Assembly: GCA_947632315.1 (NCBI GenBank)
Contig: CANROV010000018.1
Span: 1-19,631 of the forward strand
Origin: Candidatus Gastranaerophilales bacterium
GTDB taxonomy: Bacteria > Cyanobacteriota > Vampirovibrionia > Gastranaerophilales > Gastranaerophilaceae
Reading direction: 5' to 3'
DNA: 19,631 nucleotides
Part shown: positions 1-7,505 of the stretch, in pieces
How positions within the stretch are numbered: the first letter of the stretch is position 1
Layout: each line of letters begins with the position of its first letter
Notes under the pieces: generated by a model
What the model was told of the DNA's origin: nothing
What the model saw: the letters and a program-made list of their open reading frames with translations, nothing else
Databases searched by the model: none
Translations under genes and position numbers: made by a program

Positions 1-640
1 CATCATTTTTATATGTATAAAAATCTTTTAAATATTTGTATTCATTCAACTCAGACTTTTTTTCAACAGATTTACCCCGCCATATTTCTGTTTCATTAAA
101 AGCTCCAAATTCAAGTACCATACAGCGTGAAAATTTTTGTGTTTCTATAAGTAAGACTTCTGATAATCCTTCAACCGCAGACTTAGATGAAGAATATGCA
201 CTGCCATAAGCTCTGCCTGTTAATCCGTTCATGGAAGTGTTATTTATTATAGTTCCGTTTCCATTCTCTCTAAAATGCGGTAATAATATTTTAATGGTGT
301 TAAGCGTACCAAAAAAATTAACTTCAAATAAATCTTTTATATGTTCAACTGTTTCTTCTTCCAGTGTTATATTCGCTGATACTCCGGCATTATTTGAAAG
401 TACATCAATTCTTCCGAATTTTTTTATTCCTTCTTTAACGGCAAATTCAATTTGCTCAGGCTTCGTAACATCGCATGATAAGCATAGTGCATTTTTATGG
501 ACAATATCAGGCACTCTCCTTGCTACAGCAATTACGTTATACCCCCCCCCAATAAGGGTTTTGCATAATTCATAACCGATACCGCTTGAAGCTCCCGTAA
601 TAAACCAAGTCTTTATTTTTTCTTTATCTATTTTCTTCAT
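1..640 (-). CDS. SDR family NAD(P)-dependent oxidoreductase, 3' end outside window, poly-G tract
   Basis: The reverse strand is open from an ATG at 640 to the window edge (213 codons), so the C-terminus is missing. It is a classical short-chain dehydrogenase: cofactor motif TGASSGIG at residues 15-22, NNAG at 83-86, and the tetrad N108, S136, Y149, K153 (YSSSK). This fold oxidises or reduces hydroxyl or keto groups with NAD(P)(H); the substrate cannot be told. The ATG lies 4 bases after the stop of the upstream MenD-like gene and has no good Shine-Dalgarno, so translation is probably coupled. Codons 31-33 are three GGG codons, part of a nine-G run (plus-strand C 542-550). Losing or gaining one G gives a stop within about 3-4 codons, so the copy seen here is the ON state. 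It may make a nucleotide-sugar or other glycan precursor; that role is inferred from the neighbours only. Confidence 0.88.
   Translation of the reverse strand, partial: MKKIDKEKIKTWFITGASSGIGYELCKTLIGGGYNVIAVARRVPDIVHKNALCLSCDVTKPEQIEFAVKEGIKKFGRIDVLSNNAGVSANITLEEETVEHIKDLFEVNFFGTLNTIKILLPHFRENGNGTIINNTSMNGLTGRAYGSAYSSSKSAVEGLSEVLLIETQKFSRCMVLEFGAFNETEIWRGKSVEKKSELNEYKYLKDFYTYKND
542..550 (-). repeat. G9 homopolymer tract inside the SDR coding sequence
   Basis: There are nine consecutive C on the plus strand, read as GGG GGG GGG in the SDR gene at codons 31-33. With eight or ten G the reading frame meets a TAA almost at once. Such a tract is far from expected in DNA of about 30% GC and is of the size that slips during replication. 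Confidence 0.9.
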
Positions 641-644
641 AATT

Positions 645-2408
645 TTATTTTGCTTTAAATTTAAATTTTGTACCTAAAATTCTTATAATTTTATATTTTT
701 TATAAGATTGATATTCATTTTTTATAGAAAAAAATCTTTCTTTATTTGTGCAGGCTTCTCTCGGAAAAATATTCTTAAAATGTTCATCTAATTTATTATT
801 TGCATTTGTATTTTGTTCAAAATCTGTAAAAACTTCAAAAATAACGGGTTTGTCATAATCTTTATTACAAAAGTCATTAATTTGAGATAAAAACTCTTGT
901 TTTGTATCAGCTTTCATATATTTAAAACCACAAGATTCAGCCCAGCCTTTTGCTCCTGATTTATAATGTCCTGAAGCCGATATTAATTCTTTGCATTTAT
1001 CATTAACATAATATCCTAAAATATTATATTCTCTCATCGCTTCGCCTTCATTATTATTTTCTAGCAGTATTCTTAAATTATTGTTAATATGCCTGTTGCC
1101 TAAAATATTCATATCATAAAAAAATGCTAAATCACCGGTTAAACAGAATACTTTCTTCTTTTCATCTGCAAATGAAATTCCGGCTGCCGTTGATAACGGG
1201 CCGTCTATTCCAAAACCGCCTACATTTGATGTTACTTTTATTGATTTCGCTAATTCAAAATAATTCATATTCACTAAAGCTCTTAATATAGCTAAATGCA
1301 GTATGCTGTTTTCAGGAATGTGTTTCGCTAATTCCTTTGCTATAAAGGCTAATGAGAAGGGTAAATCCGGTATTGTGATTTTATTTACTTCAGTTTTAAT
1401 TCTTTCATAATAATTGTCTTGAAGAACACAGTCATTAACAAGTTCTTCAAAAATCGTTTTTTCTCTGCCGATTAGTAATTTTGTTAATCTGCCGTTCAGT
1501 CTTGATTTGTATTCATAATGTTCGGTGATTCTCCATTGTTCTTTTGCATAATTGAACAATCCTCCCTTATCGTATATTCCGCTAATTCCGCCTAAATCTA
1601 TTATTAATTCCGGTTTCATATCTAACGGTAAATTTATTATTCTATAGTGTGATATTAATATTTTATTTTCTCCGTGATAATTTGAAATATGGTCACAAAT
1701 TACAGGTATGTTATACGATTTGGCAAATTTAGATATTGTATTTTCTGTTTCTTTATCGAATTTTTTATGTTCTCCGATGAATATAACTGTTCTTTTATTT
1801 TTAATTTCATTTTTTATTTTTTTATAATTTTCATAAAAGTATTCTGTATGCCAAATATTATTTGGATTGGGCAAAGTTTGATTCCTATAATTAAAGGATG
1901 AAGGGCAATTAATATGAACGGGGCGTTTGTTATATTTAGCATGGGATAATACCGCATTTAAATTTGTTATAACACTTATTATATCCTCATTATTTTTAAT
2001 CTCAGGCAAAGTAATAGAAATATCTTTAATATCATTTTGGGAAATGCTTCTATCTGTGTATTGCGGTTCCATATTATATTTGTTTGATATTTTATTATAA
2101 AATGTCAGTGCTATTATTGGAATATTTCTGTAATAAGCTTCAGTTAGTGCCGACATATAATTCCTTGCAGCGGTGGCTCCAGTACAGGTTATTACAACAG
2201 GCTTATTAATTTCTTCGGATAAACCGAGGGCTGTGTATGCTGCACTCCTTTCATCAACTACGGAATAACATTTAAAATATTTATCTTGCTGGCATATAAA
2301 ATTAAATGTAGAATTCTGGCTCCCCGGACTTGCTATTATATTTTTTATTTCATATTCTTTTAAAAGGGCTATTATATAATGCAGTGTATTATATTTTATT
2401 TTAGACAT
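645..2408 (-). CDS. MenD-like thiamine diphosphate-dependent enzyme
   Basis: This 587-residue protein has the three-domain layout of MenD-type ThDP enzymes. The N-terminal pyrimidine-binding part has SPGSQNS (27-33) and DERSA (52-56), whose Glu53 matches the conserved glutamate that activates thiamine. The C-terminal diphosphate-binding part has GFGIDG (398-403), GDLAFFYD (425-432) and NNNEGEA (451-457), the Mg-diphosphate site. MenD itself joins 2-oxoglutarate-derived succinic semialdehyde to isochorismate in menaquinone synthesis. No other men gene is seen here; the neighbours are a pyruvyl-transferase-like protein and an SDR, so a C-C bond-forming or decarboxylating step in glycan or specialised metabolism is more likely, by inference. 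The NNNGG segment typical of MenD is changed to NNNEG, and a basic tail of about 30 residues extends past the domain. AAGGAG sits 5 bases before the ATG. The gene starts 14 bases after the pyruvyl-transferase stop, so they are probably co-transcribed. Confidence 0.85.
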   Translation of the reverse strand: MSKIKYNTLHYIIALLKEYEIKNIIASPGSQNSTFNFICQQDKYFKCYSVVDERSAAYTALGLSEEINKPVVITCTGATAARNYMSALTEAYYRNIPIIALTFYNKISNKYNMEPQYTDRSISQNDIKDISITLPEIKNNEDIISVITNLNAVLSHAKYNKRPVHINCPSSFNYRNQTLPNPNNIWHTEYFYENYKKIKNEIKNKRTVIFIGEHKKFDKETENTISKFAKSYNIPVICDHISNYHGENKILISHYRIINLPLDMKPELIIDLGGISGIYDKGGLFNYAKEQWRITEHYEYKSRLNGRLTKLLIGREKTIFEELVNDCVLQDNYYERIKTEVNKITIPDLPFSLAFIAKELAKHIPENSILHLAILRALVNMNYFELAKSIKVTSNVGGFGIDGPLSTAAGISFADEKKKVFCLTGDLAFFYDMNILGNRHINNNLRILLENNNEGEAMREYNILGYYVNDKCKELISASGHYKSGAKGWAESCGFKYMKADTKQEFLSQINDFCNKDYDKPVIFEVFTDFEQNTNANNKLDEHFKNIFPREACTNKERFFSIKNEYQSYKKYKIIRILGTKFKFKAK

Positions 2409-2422
2409 TATTTCTCCTTATT

Positions 2423-3796
2423 TTATATTCTGTATTTATTCTGTCTTATAATTTTTACTTTTTCTTTATAGGCTTTCTTTTGTTGAGAATAAAAATCCCT
2501 TTTTTGTTTGTTAGGATGCATTTTGGATAATAATTTATATTTTATATATTCTGTTATGATTCTGTTTTTGTTCTTTTTATAATATTGATTAAGGTCTGTT
2601 TCTTTTAATTTGATGTCAATATAATTTTCAAAATTAGAAAATTTTTCTTGGGATGTATTATTTTTTAAAGCATTAGCAAGCCAAGTAACTGCAAAATCAG
2701 AATATTCCGTAATCTTATTATTTATTTGAGTGTAATCAATATTCTTTTTTAAATCATTGTTTTTTGATAGATCTTGGATGTTTTCAATTATTCTGTTTGA
2801 TAAATTTAATTTATCAAACAATTTATATCTCAAACTTCCCCTATCTTGATTTACTACAGATATAAACGGTTTATTATATTTAATTGAGAAACAAGTGCCA
2901 TGAAATGAATCTGTAACTATAAAACTTGCATTTTTATATAAGTATAAAAATTCTTCCGGAGTATAATATTTATTATCTTTTTTGGATGTTTTTCTTTCTC
3001 TTTTATCCAAATTTTCTATATTTATTATTTCAAGTCCAAGTTCTTTGCTTAACTTGCGGATTTCTTTTTCTTTTTCTTTATTATTGTCTAACAGGTATGT
3101 TAATAAATATGGCTTTTTTATTTCTATATTTATATTTGCTGATAATTGGTTATATATTTCTTGCGGAATCATTAATGTAGGATCTATTAACTCAACGGCA
3201 TTTATTTTATAAATATCATTACATAACTCTTTAGAAACTTCTCTTAAAGATATATGATTAAATCTGTCAAATAAATATTGATTTTTAATAATTATATTCT
3301 TCGGGGCTTTTGTGTGATTATGCCCGAATGATGTTGCAAAAGCTATTTTATTTTTGTTATTTTTTACAAATTCTAAAGTGGAATAATTTATATTCATTCC
3401 ATATGCAAATAACTGATCAGAACCTACAACAAAATTATCGCATATATCGTTTAATTCTATTAATTCTGTATGAGATTTATATAGTTTAGATAAATGATAA
3501 TGTGTTTTGGCAAAAATATTTGAAATTGTATTACCTGTATAGTCTTTAGCCCATATAAAAGATGGCTTTTGAAGCATTAGGACGGAATAACCAAGATTCT
3601 CAAGAATTTTATTAACAGCATATGATACAAGTATTGCACCGTAATTTTCGCAGAAATAAGTTGAAATAAGACAAATATTATAATGTTTAGGAACTTCTGT
3701 TTTTAAATTATTATAATTTTCTAAATCTTTATTCTTTTCTTCCCCCCCCCCTTTATAAATACAGCTTGAATTATCAAATATTTCTTCGCTATTCAT
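2423..3796 (-). CDS. Polysaccharide pyruvyl transferase family protein with poly-G tract
   Basis: From the ATG at 3796 this is 457 residues. I chose this start because GGGGAG lies 5 bases upstream; a TTG at 3853 gives 19 more residues but has no ribosome site. Family signs: an N-terminal Rossmann-like strand followed by a CENYGA turn (about 49-54), FVVGSDQ (122-128), and the C-terminal TDSFHGT box (295-301) followed by KYNKPFI, as in CsaB/WcaK-type polysaccharide pyruvyl transferases. Members add ketal-linked pyruvate to sugars of cell-wall or exopolysaccharides, or are related glycosyltransferase-fold enzymes. The first 36 or so residues precede the conserved domain and carry three glycines (16-18) encoded in a ten-G run. 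With nine or eleven G the frame closes within about 7 codons, so the gene is ON as sequenced. First gene of the minus-strand unit with the MenD-like enzyme and SDR. The exact acceptor is unknown. Confidence 0.87.
   Translation of the reverse strand: MNSEEIFDNSSCIYKGGGEEKNKDLENYNNLKTEVPKHYNICLISTYFCENYGAILVSYAVNKILENLGYSVLMLQKPSFIWAKDYTGNTISNIFAKTHYHLSKLYKSHTELIELNDICDNFVVGSDQLFAYGMNINYSTLEFVKNNKNKIAFATSFGHNHTKAPKNIIIKNQYLFDRFNHISLREVSKELCNDIYKINAVELIDPTLMIPQEIYNQLSANINIEIKKPYLLTYLLDNNKEKEKEIRKLSKELGLEIINIENLDKRERKTSKKDNKYYTPEEFLYLYKNASFIVTDSFHGTCFSIKYNKPFISVVNQDRGSLRYKLFDKLNLSNRIIENIQDLSKNNDLKKNIDYTQINNKITEYSDFAVTWLANALKNNTSQEKFSNFENYIDIKLKETDLNQYYKKNKNRIITEYIKYKLLSKMHPNKQKRDFYSQQKKAYKEKVKIIRQNKYRI
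3742..3751 (-). repeat. G10 homopolymer tract near the 5' end of the pyruvyl transferase gene
   Basis: Ten consecutive C on the plus strand are read as GGG GGG GGG G starting at codon 16 of the pyruvyl transferase. In the -1 frame a TAG follows after six codons; in the +1 frame a TAA follows after four. The tract lies upstream of the conserved domain, so a slip would abolish the whole enzyme. Confidence 0.9.
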
Positions 3797-3936
3797 ACAG
3801 ACTCCCCATAGTAATTCGGTATTTATACTATCATAAAATCCTATACCGTTCAATATTATTCTGTTTGTAAAAGCAAAAACAGTTTACAGCTCTTTAACAA
3901 ATTGAAAACAAATAAATTAACCGTAAGTAAAAATAT

Positions 3937-5001
3937 TTAAAAATCAAAACTTTGCTGAAAGTTTTCTGCTGTTTTTATATTGAAACATTTGCAGGCAAAT
4001 GGTGTTAATTTCCTTCCTCTGGGAGTTCTTTGTAAAAATCCTTTTTGAACAAGATAAGGTTCATATACATCTTCGATTGTTTTAACATCTTCTCCTAACG
4101 CTGTTGCTAAAGTTTCTATACCGACAGGGCCTCCGTTATACTTTTCGGCTATTATTTCAATAAGGCTTCTGTCTGTGTTATCAAGTCCGAACTTATCTAT
4201 TTGTAATATATCAAGAGCTTTATTTGCCGTAACTTCATCAATTATACCATTCGTTTTTACTATGGCATAATCTCTTACTCTTTTTACGAGTCTGTTCGCT
4301 ATTCTCGGAGTCCCCCTTGAACGTCCGGCAATAGCTTTTGCCCCTTCTTCCGTAATTTTTGTATCAATTATTTTTGCCGTTCTTTGTATTACTTTTGTTA
4401 ATTCTTCTTCTGTGTAAAATTCAAGTCTGTGTATTATTCCGAATCTGTCTCTTAACGGGCTTGAAAGCGCCCCTGCTTTCGTTGTTGCGCCTATAAGCGT
4501 GAATTTCGGAATGGGAATCCTTATTGATTTTAACGTTTGTGTTTTCCCTGTTGTCATATCTAAATAAAAATCTTCCATCGCAGGATATAATATTTCTTCA
4601 GATATTTTATTTAATCTGTGAATTTCATCAATAAATAATATATCACCGGCTTTAAGCGACATTAATATTCCGATAATATCCCTCGGACGCTCAAGAGCAG
4701 GTGCTGATGTTATTTTTATATTCGTTTCCATCTCATTTGCTATAACAGAAGCTAATGTTGTTTTTCCTAAACCGGGAGGCCCGTAAAACAAAATATGGTC
4801 TAACGGCAATTCCCGTTTTTTTGCCGCTTCTATTGATATTTTTAATGTCGATTTTAAAGCACTTTGACCTGTATATTCTTCAAATTTTTTGGGCCTTATG
4901 TTTGTTTCAAATGACATATCATACGGTATTTGTTCCGAGTTTGTATCTTCATTTTTCTCTTTTTTTGGTTTACTTTTGTCGTTATCAGATATAATTGCCA
5001 C
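3937..5001 (-). CDS. ruvB: Holliday junction branch migration DNA helicase RuvB
   Basis: RuvB forms hexameric rings that, with RuvA, drive branch migration of Holliday junctions in recombinational repair. The AAA+ signs are complete: Walker A GPPGLGKTT (about 74-82), Walker B with DEIHR (about 125-129), sensor 1 GATT (171-174), arginine-finger region RDRFG (184-188), and the C-terminal winged helix with GFLQRTPRGR. I place the start at the GTG at 5001 because AAAGGA stands 6 bases before it; an ATG at 5016 would add five residues, but its GAGG is only 2 bases away. The first 30 or so residues are charged and variable, which is normal outside the core. Length (354 residues) is typical. It is divergent from gatA. 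The gap to the glycan gene downstream is 140 bases, so the two are probably separate units. Confidence 0.97.
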   Translation of the reverse strand: MAIISDNDKSKPKKEKNEDTNSEQIPYDMSFETNIRPKKFEEYTGQSALKSTLKISIEAAKKRELPLDHILFYGPPGLGKTTLASVIANEMETNIKITSAPALERPRDIIGILMSLKAGDILFIDEIHRLNKISEEILYPAMEDFYLDMTTGKTQTLKSIRIPIPKFTLIGATTKAGALSSPLRDRFGIIHRLEFYTEEELTKVIQRTAKIIDTKITEEGAKAIAGRSRGTPRIANRLVKRVRDYAIVKTNGIIDEVTANKALDILQIDKFGLDNTDRSLIEIIAEKYNGGPVGIETLATALGEDVKTIEDVYEPYLVQKGFLQRTPRGRKLTPFACKCFNIKTAENFQQSFDF

Positions 5002-5102
5002 TATTATTCCTTTCATATCCTCTTATATCATATCATTCGTATAATTTTTTGGAAATAAAGTAACAATTTCTTTTTTTATTACTAATTTATATATCTTTAA
5101 TT

Positions 5103-5108
5103 TATAAT
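5103..5108 (+). promoter_or_regulatory. Candidate -10 element for gatA
   Basis: A perfect TATAAT lies 31 bases before the gatA GTG. The best -35 match at 18-bp spacing (TTACTA) is weak. On the other strand of this divergent gap, TATGAT and TATACG boxes could serve ruvB. Assigned by motif only. Confidence 0.4.
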
Positions 5109-5139
5109 ATTAAATAAAAAAGCATGAAAGGTATTAAGA

Positions 5140-6621
5140 GTGAATATTCGTGAACTTATAACAAAATCATCCAAAGAGCAAAGGAAAGCATTATTAAACA
5201 AAGAGGTAAGTGCAAAAGAACTTGTTGAAGCAGTTTATGAACAAGTTTCCGAGGTGGATAACGAAATCGGAGCTTATAATTCTTTAACAAAAGATTTTGC
5301 TTTAAAAACAGCTGAACAGGTGGATGAAAAAATTAAAAACGGCGAAAACCTTCCGCCTTTAGCAGGTATTCCTTTAGCATTAAAAGATAACATAAATTTA
5401 AAAGGTTATAGTACAACAGCGTCAAGCAAAATTTTGGAAAACTTTATTTCGCCTTATGACGCAACCGTATCAATAAAATTAAAGAATAATTTAATTCCGG
5501 TTGTAGGAAAAACTAACTTAGATGAATTTGCGATGGGTTCAAGCAACGAAAATTCAGCTTTTAAAATTGTCAGAAATCCTTGGAATCTTAAAAAAGTACC
5601 GGGCGGAAGTTCGGGAGGAAGCGCCGCTGCTGTTGCTGCCGGAGAAGCTACTGTTGCACTCGGCTCGGATACGGGCGGTAGTATCAGATTACCTGCAAGC
5701 TATTGCGGTCTTGTTGGCTTGAAACCTACTTACGGCCGTGTTTCAAGATATGGATTAATTGCTTTCGCTTCATCTCTTGACCAAATCGGGCCTATCACAA
5801 GAACGGTTGAAGATTCGGCTTTATTGCTTAATGCTGTTGCAGGATGTGATGAACATGATTCTACTTCATTAAATACGCCTGTTTTAGATTATACTGCCAA
5901 TCTGAATAAAGATTTAAAAGGGGTAAAAATAGGGTATATTAAAGAATTATGTTCGGAAGGGCTTTCTGATGACGTAAGTTCTGCCGTTCAAAAATCTATA
6001 GAAATGTATAAGTCATTAGGCGCTGAAATTGTAGAAATTTCACTTCCGCTTATTAAATACTCAATTGCCGTATATTATATAGTAGCTACAGCTGAGGCAA
6101 GCTCTAACTTGGCAAGATTTGACGGCGTGAGATACGGATTTAGAGCTAAAGACGTAGAAAATTTATATGATATGTACGTTAAAACCAGAGCGCAAGGCTT
6201 CGGCCCCGAAGTGAAAAGAAGAATTATGCTCGGTACATACGCTTTAAGTTCAGGATACTATGATGCGTATTATAAAAAAGCTCAACAGGTTAGAAGATTA
6301 GTTAAAAATGATTTTGATAAAGCTTTTGAAAAAGTTGACGTCCTGCTATCTCCTACCTGCCCTCATACGGCATTTGATATAGGTTCAAAAATTGAAGATC
6401 CGTTAAGTATGTATTTGACCGATATCGCTACAATTACGGCAAACTTGGCAGGTATACCCGCAATTAATATCCCCGTAGGCTTGGATAAAGACTCTATGCC
6501 TATAGGACTGCAATTACAGGCAAATTGTTTAAATGAATCAAAACTTTTAAATGTTGCCTTTAAGTTGGAAGAAGCTGTACAATTTAATTATAGTACTCCG
6601 TCAAAAATGTTGGTGAAATGA
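5140..6621 (+). CDS. gatA: Aspartyl/glutamyl-tRNA amidotransferase subunit A
   Basis: GatA is the amidase of the GatCAB complex. It releases ammonia from glutamine so that mischarged Glu-tRNA(Gln) or Asp-tRNA(Asn) becomes Gln-tRNA or Asn-tRNA. The amidase-signature triad is intact: Lys82 (in ALKDN), cis-Ser157 (in GGSSGGS) and nucleophile Ser181 (in GSDTGGSIR), with the same spacings as in characterised GatA. The 493-residue length is standard. It starts with GTG, with GAAAGG 8 bases upstream. gatC and gatB are not adjacent. The last codons overlap the next gene by four bases (ATGA), which couples its translation to a secreted TPR protein, an unexpected partner for an enzyme of tRNA charging. 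Confidence 0.97.
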   Translation: MNIRELITKSSKEQRKALLNKEVSAKELVEAVYEQVSEVDNEIGAYNSLTKDFALKTAEQVDEKIKNGENLPPLAGIPLALKDNINLKGYSTTASSKILENFISPYDATVSIKLKNNLIPVVGKTNLDEFAMGSSNENSAFKIVRNPWNLKKVPGGSSGGSAAAVAAGEATVALGSDTGGSIRLPASYCGLVGLKPTYGRVSRYGLIAFASSLDQIGPITRTVEDSALLLNAVAGCDEHDSTSLNTPVLDYTANLNKDLKGVKIGYIKELCSEGLSDDVSSAVQKSIEMYKSLGAEIVEISLPLIKYSIAVYYIVATAEASSNLARFDGVRYGFRAKDVENLYDMYVKTRAQGFGPEVKRRIMLGTYALSSGYYDAYYKKAQQVRRLVKNDFDKAFEKVDVLLSPTCPHTAFDIGSKIEDPLSMYLTDIATITANLAGIPAINIPVGLDKDSMPIGLQLQANCLNESKLLNVAFKLEEAVQFNYSTPSKMLVK

Positions 6622-7505
6622 AAAAATTTATATCCAAAATTCTTATATTGTTTACTGTTGTTATTGCTTTTACAGGCATGAGCTATTGTTTCGCTTCTGA
6701 AACAGATGAGGAAGTGACGGAAGAAGCAAAAGCTATGGCTGCTTCAGCATATTCAAAAGGTGTTGAAATGACAAAGCTTAAAGCATATGACAGCGCTATT
6801 CAATATTTTAATAAGGCATTATCTTATGACCCTAATATGTATGACGCTTATTATAATATTGCCGGTATTTATGTTAAGCAGAAAAAATATGATGAGGCAT
6901 ATAAGGCGTATGTAAAAGTAATTGCTCTTAATCCTTCGGATTATGATTCGATTTTACAAGCTGCAAAAATTTCTTATAACCGCCAGAATTACTCACTTGC
7001 CATAAAATATTTAAAATATATTCCTGATGATTATGAAAATTATTATGTTGTTGAACAGCTAATGCATGACGCTCAAGAACAGTTCAACAACCAGACACAA
7101 AAAATTGAACGTTCAAAAGTGACGGTATCCGATAAAAGTAAAAAAGTTCTTATTGATAACTTTAACTCACCTGCGGGCATGGTAGTTGACTCAGAAGGGA
7201 ATATGTTTGTAGCTTGTTATAGTGATAACTCAATAGTAAAAGTGGATAAAAATAAAAAACAGTCTAATTTTTTAAAAGATTATCTGCTTAATGGGCCTGT
7301 AGGTTTAGCTATAGATAAGTATGATAATATATATGTCGCAAATTTTGATGCAAATAATATTTTGAAAGTTACAAAAGGCGGTAGTGCCAGTATCTTTATG
7401 GGTAATGTTTCCAAGCCTTATTTCCTATATATTAAAGATGATGTTCTCTATATTTCCGAACAGGGTAATGACGCTGTTGTTACTTATGACTTAAACAGAC
7501 ATTGA
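6618..7505 (+). CDS. Exported protein with TPR repeats and NHL-like beta-propeller blades
   Basis: The 295-residue protein begins with a signal peptide (charged MKKFISK, hydrophobic core about 8-23, likely cleavage after CFA near residue 26; no lipobox). About three tetratricopeptide repeats follow (41-74, 75-108, 109-140), with typical YNIAGIYVKQKKYDEA-type helices. After a linker come three NHL-like blades (about 182-210, 225-252, 266-293), each with the pattern P-x-G-hydrophobic-D-x-x-G/D-N-hydrophobic-hydrophobic-V/S. A closed propeller needs five to seven blades, so this one is incomplete or assembles in another way. Such combinations usually serve protein contacts in the envelope; no enzyme motif is seen. 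The start overlaps the gatA stop (ATGA). The end overlaps the convergent gene at 7491 by 15 bases, and no terminator is visible between them. Confidence 0.75.
   Translation: MKKFISKILILFTVVIAFTGMSYCFASETDEEVTEEAKAMAASAYSKGVEMTKLKAYDSAIQYFNKALSYDPNMYDAYYNIAGIYVKQKKYDEAYKAYVKVIALNPSDYDSILQAAKISYNRQNYSLAIKYLKYIPDDYENYYVVEQLMHDAQEQFNNQTQKIERSKVTVSDKSKKVLIDNFNSPAGMVVDSEGNMFVACYSDNSIVKVDKNKKQSNFLKDYLLNGPVGLAIDKYDNIYVANFDANNILKVTKGGSASIFMGNVSKPYFLYIKDDVLYISEQGNDAVVTYDLNRH

Noticed and set aside
231..575. Open frame on the plus strand
   Set aside because: It is antisense to the SDR gene, whose motifs and catalytic residues are clear on the minus strand.
3797..3853. TTG start of the pyruvyl transferase at 3853
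   Set aside because: There is no ribosome site before it, while the ATG at 3796 has GGGGAG at good spacing; the extra residues are not part of the domain.
3861..3888. Two short overlapping inverted repeats upstream of the pyruvyl transferase gene
   Set aside because: Arms of 6 bp only, in AT-rich sequence; not above chance.
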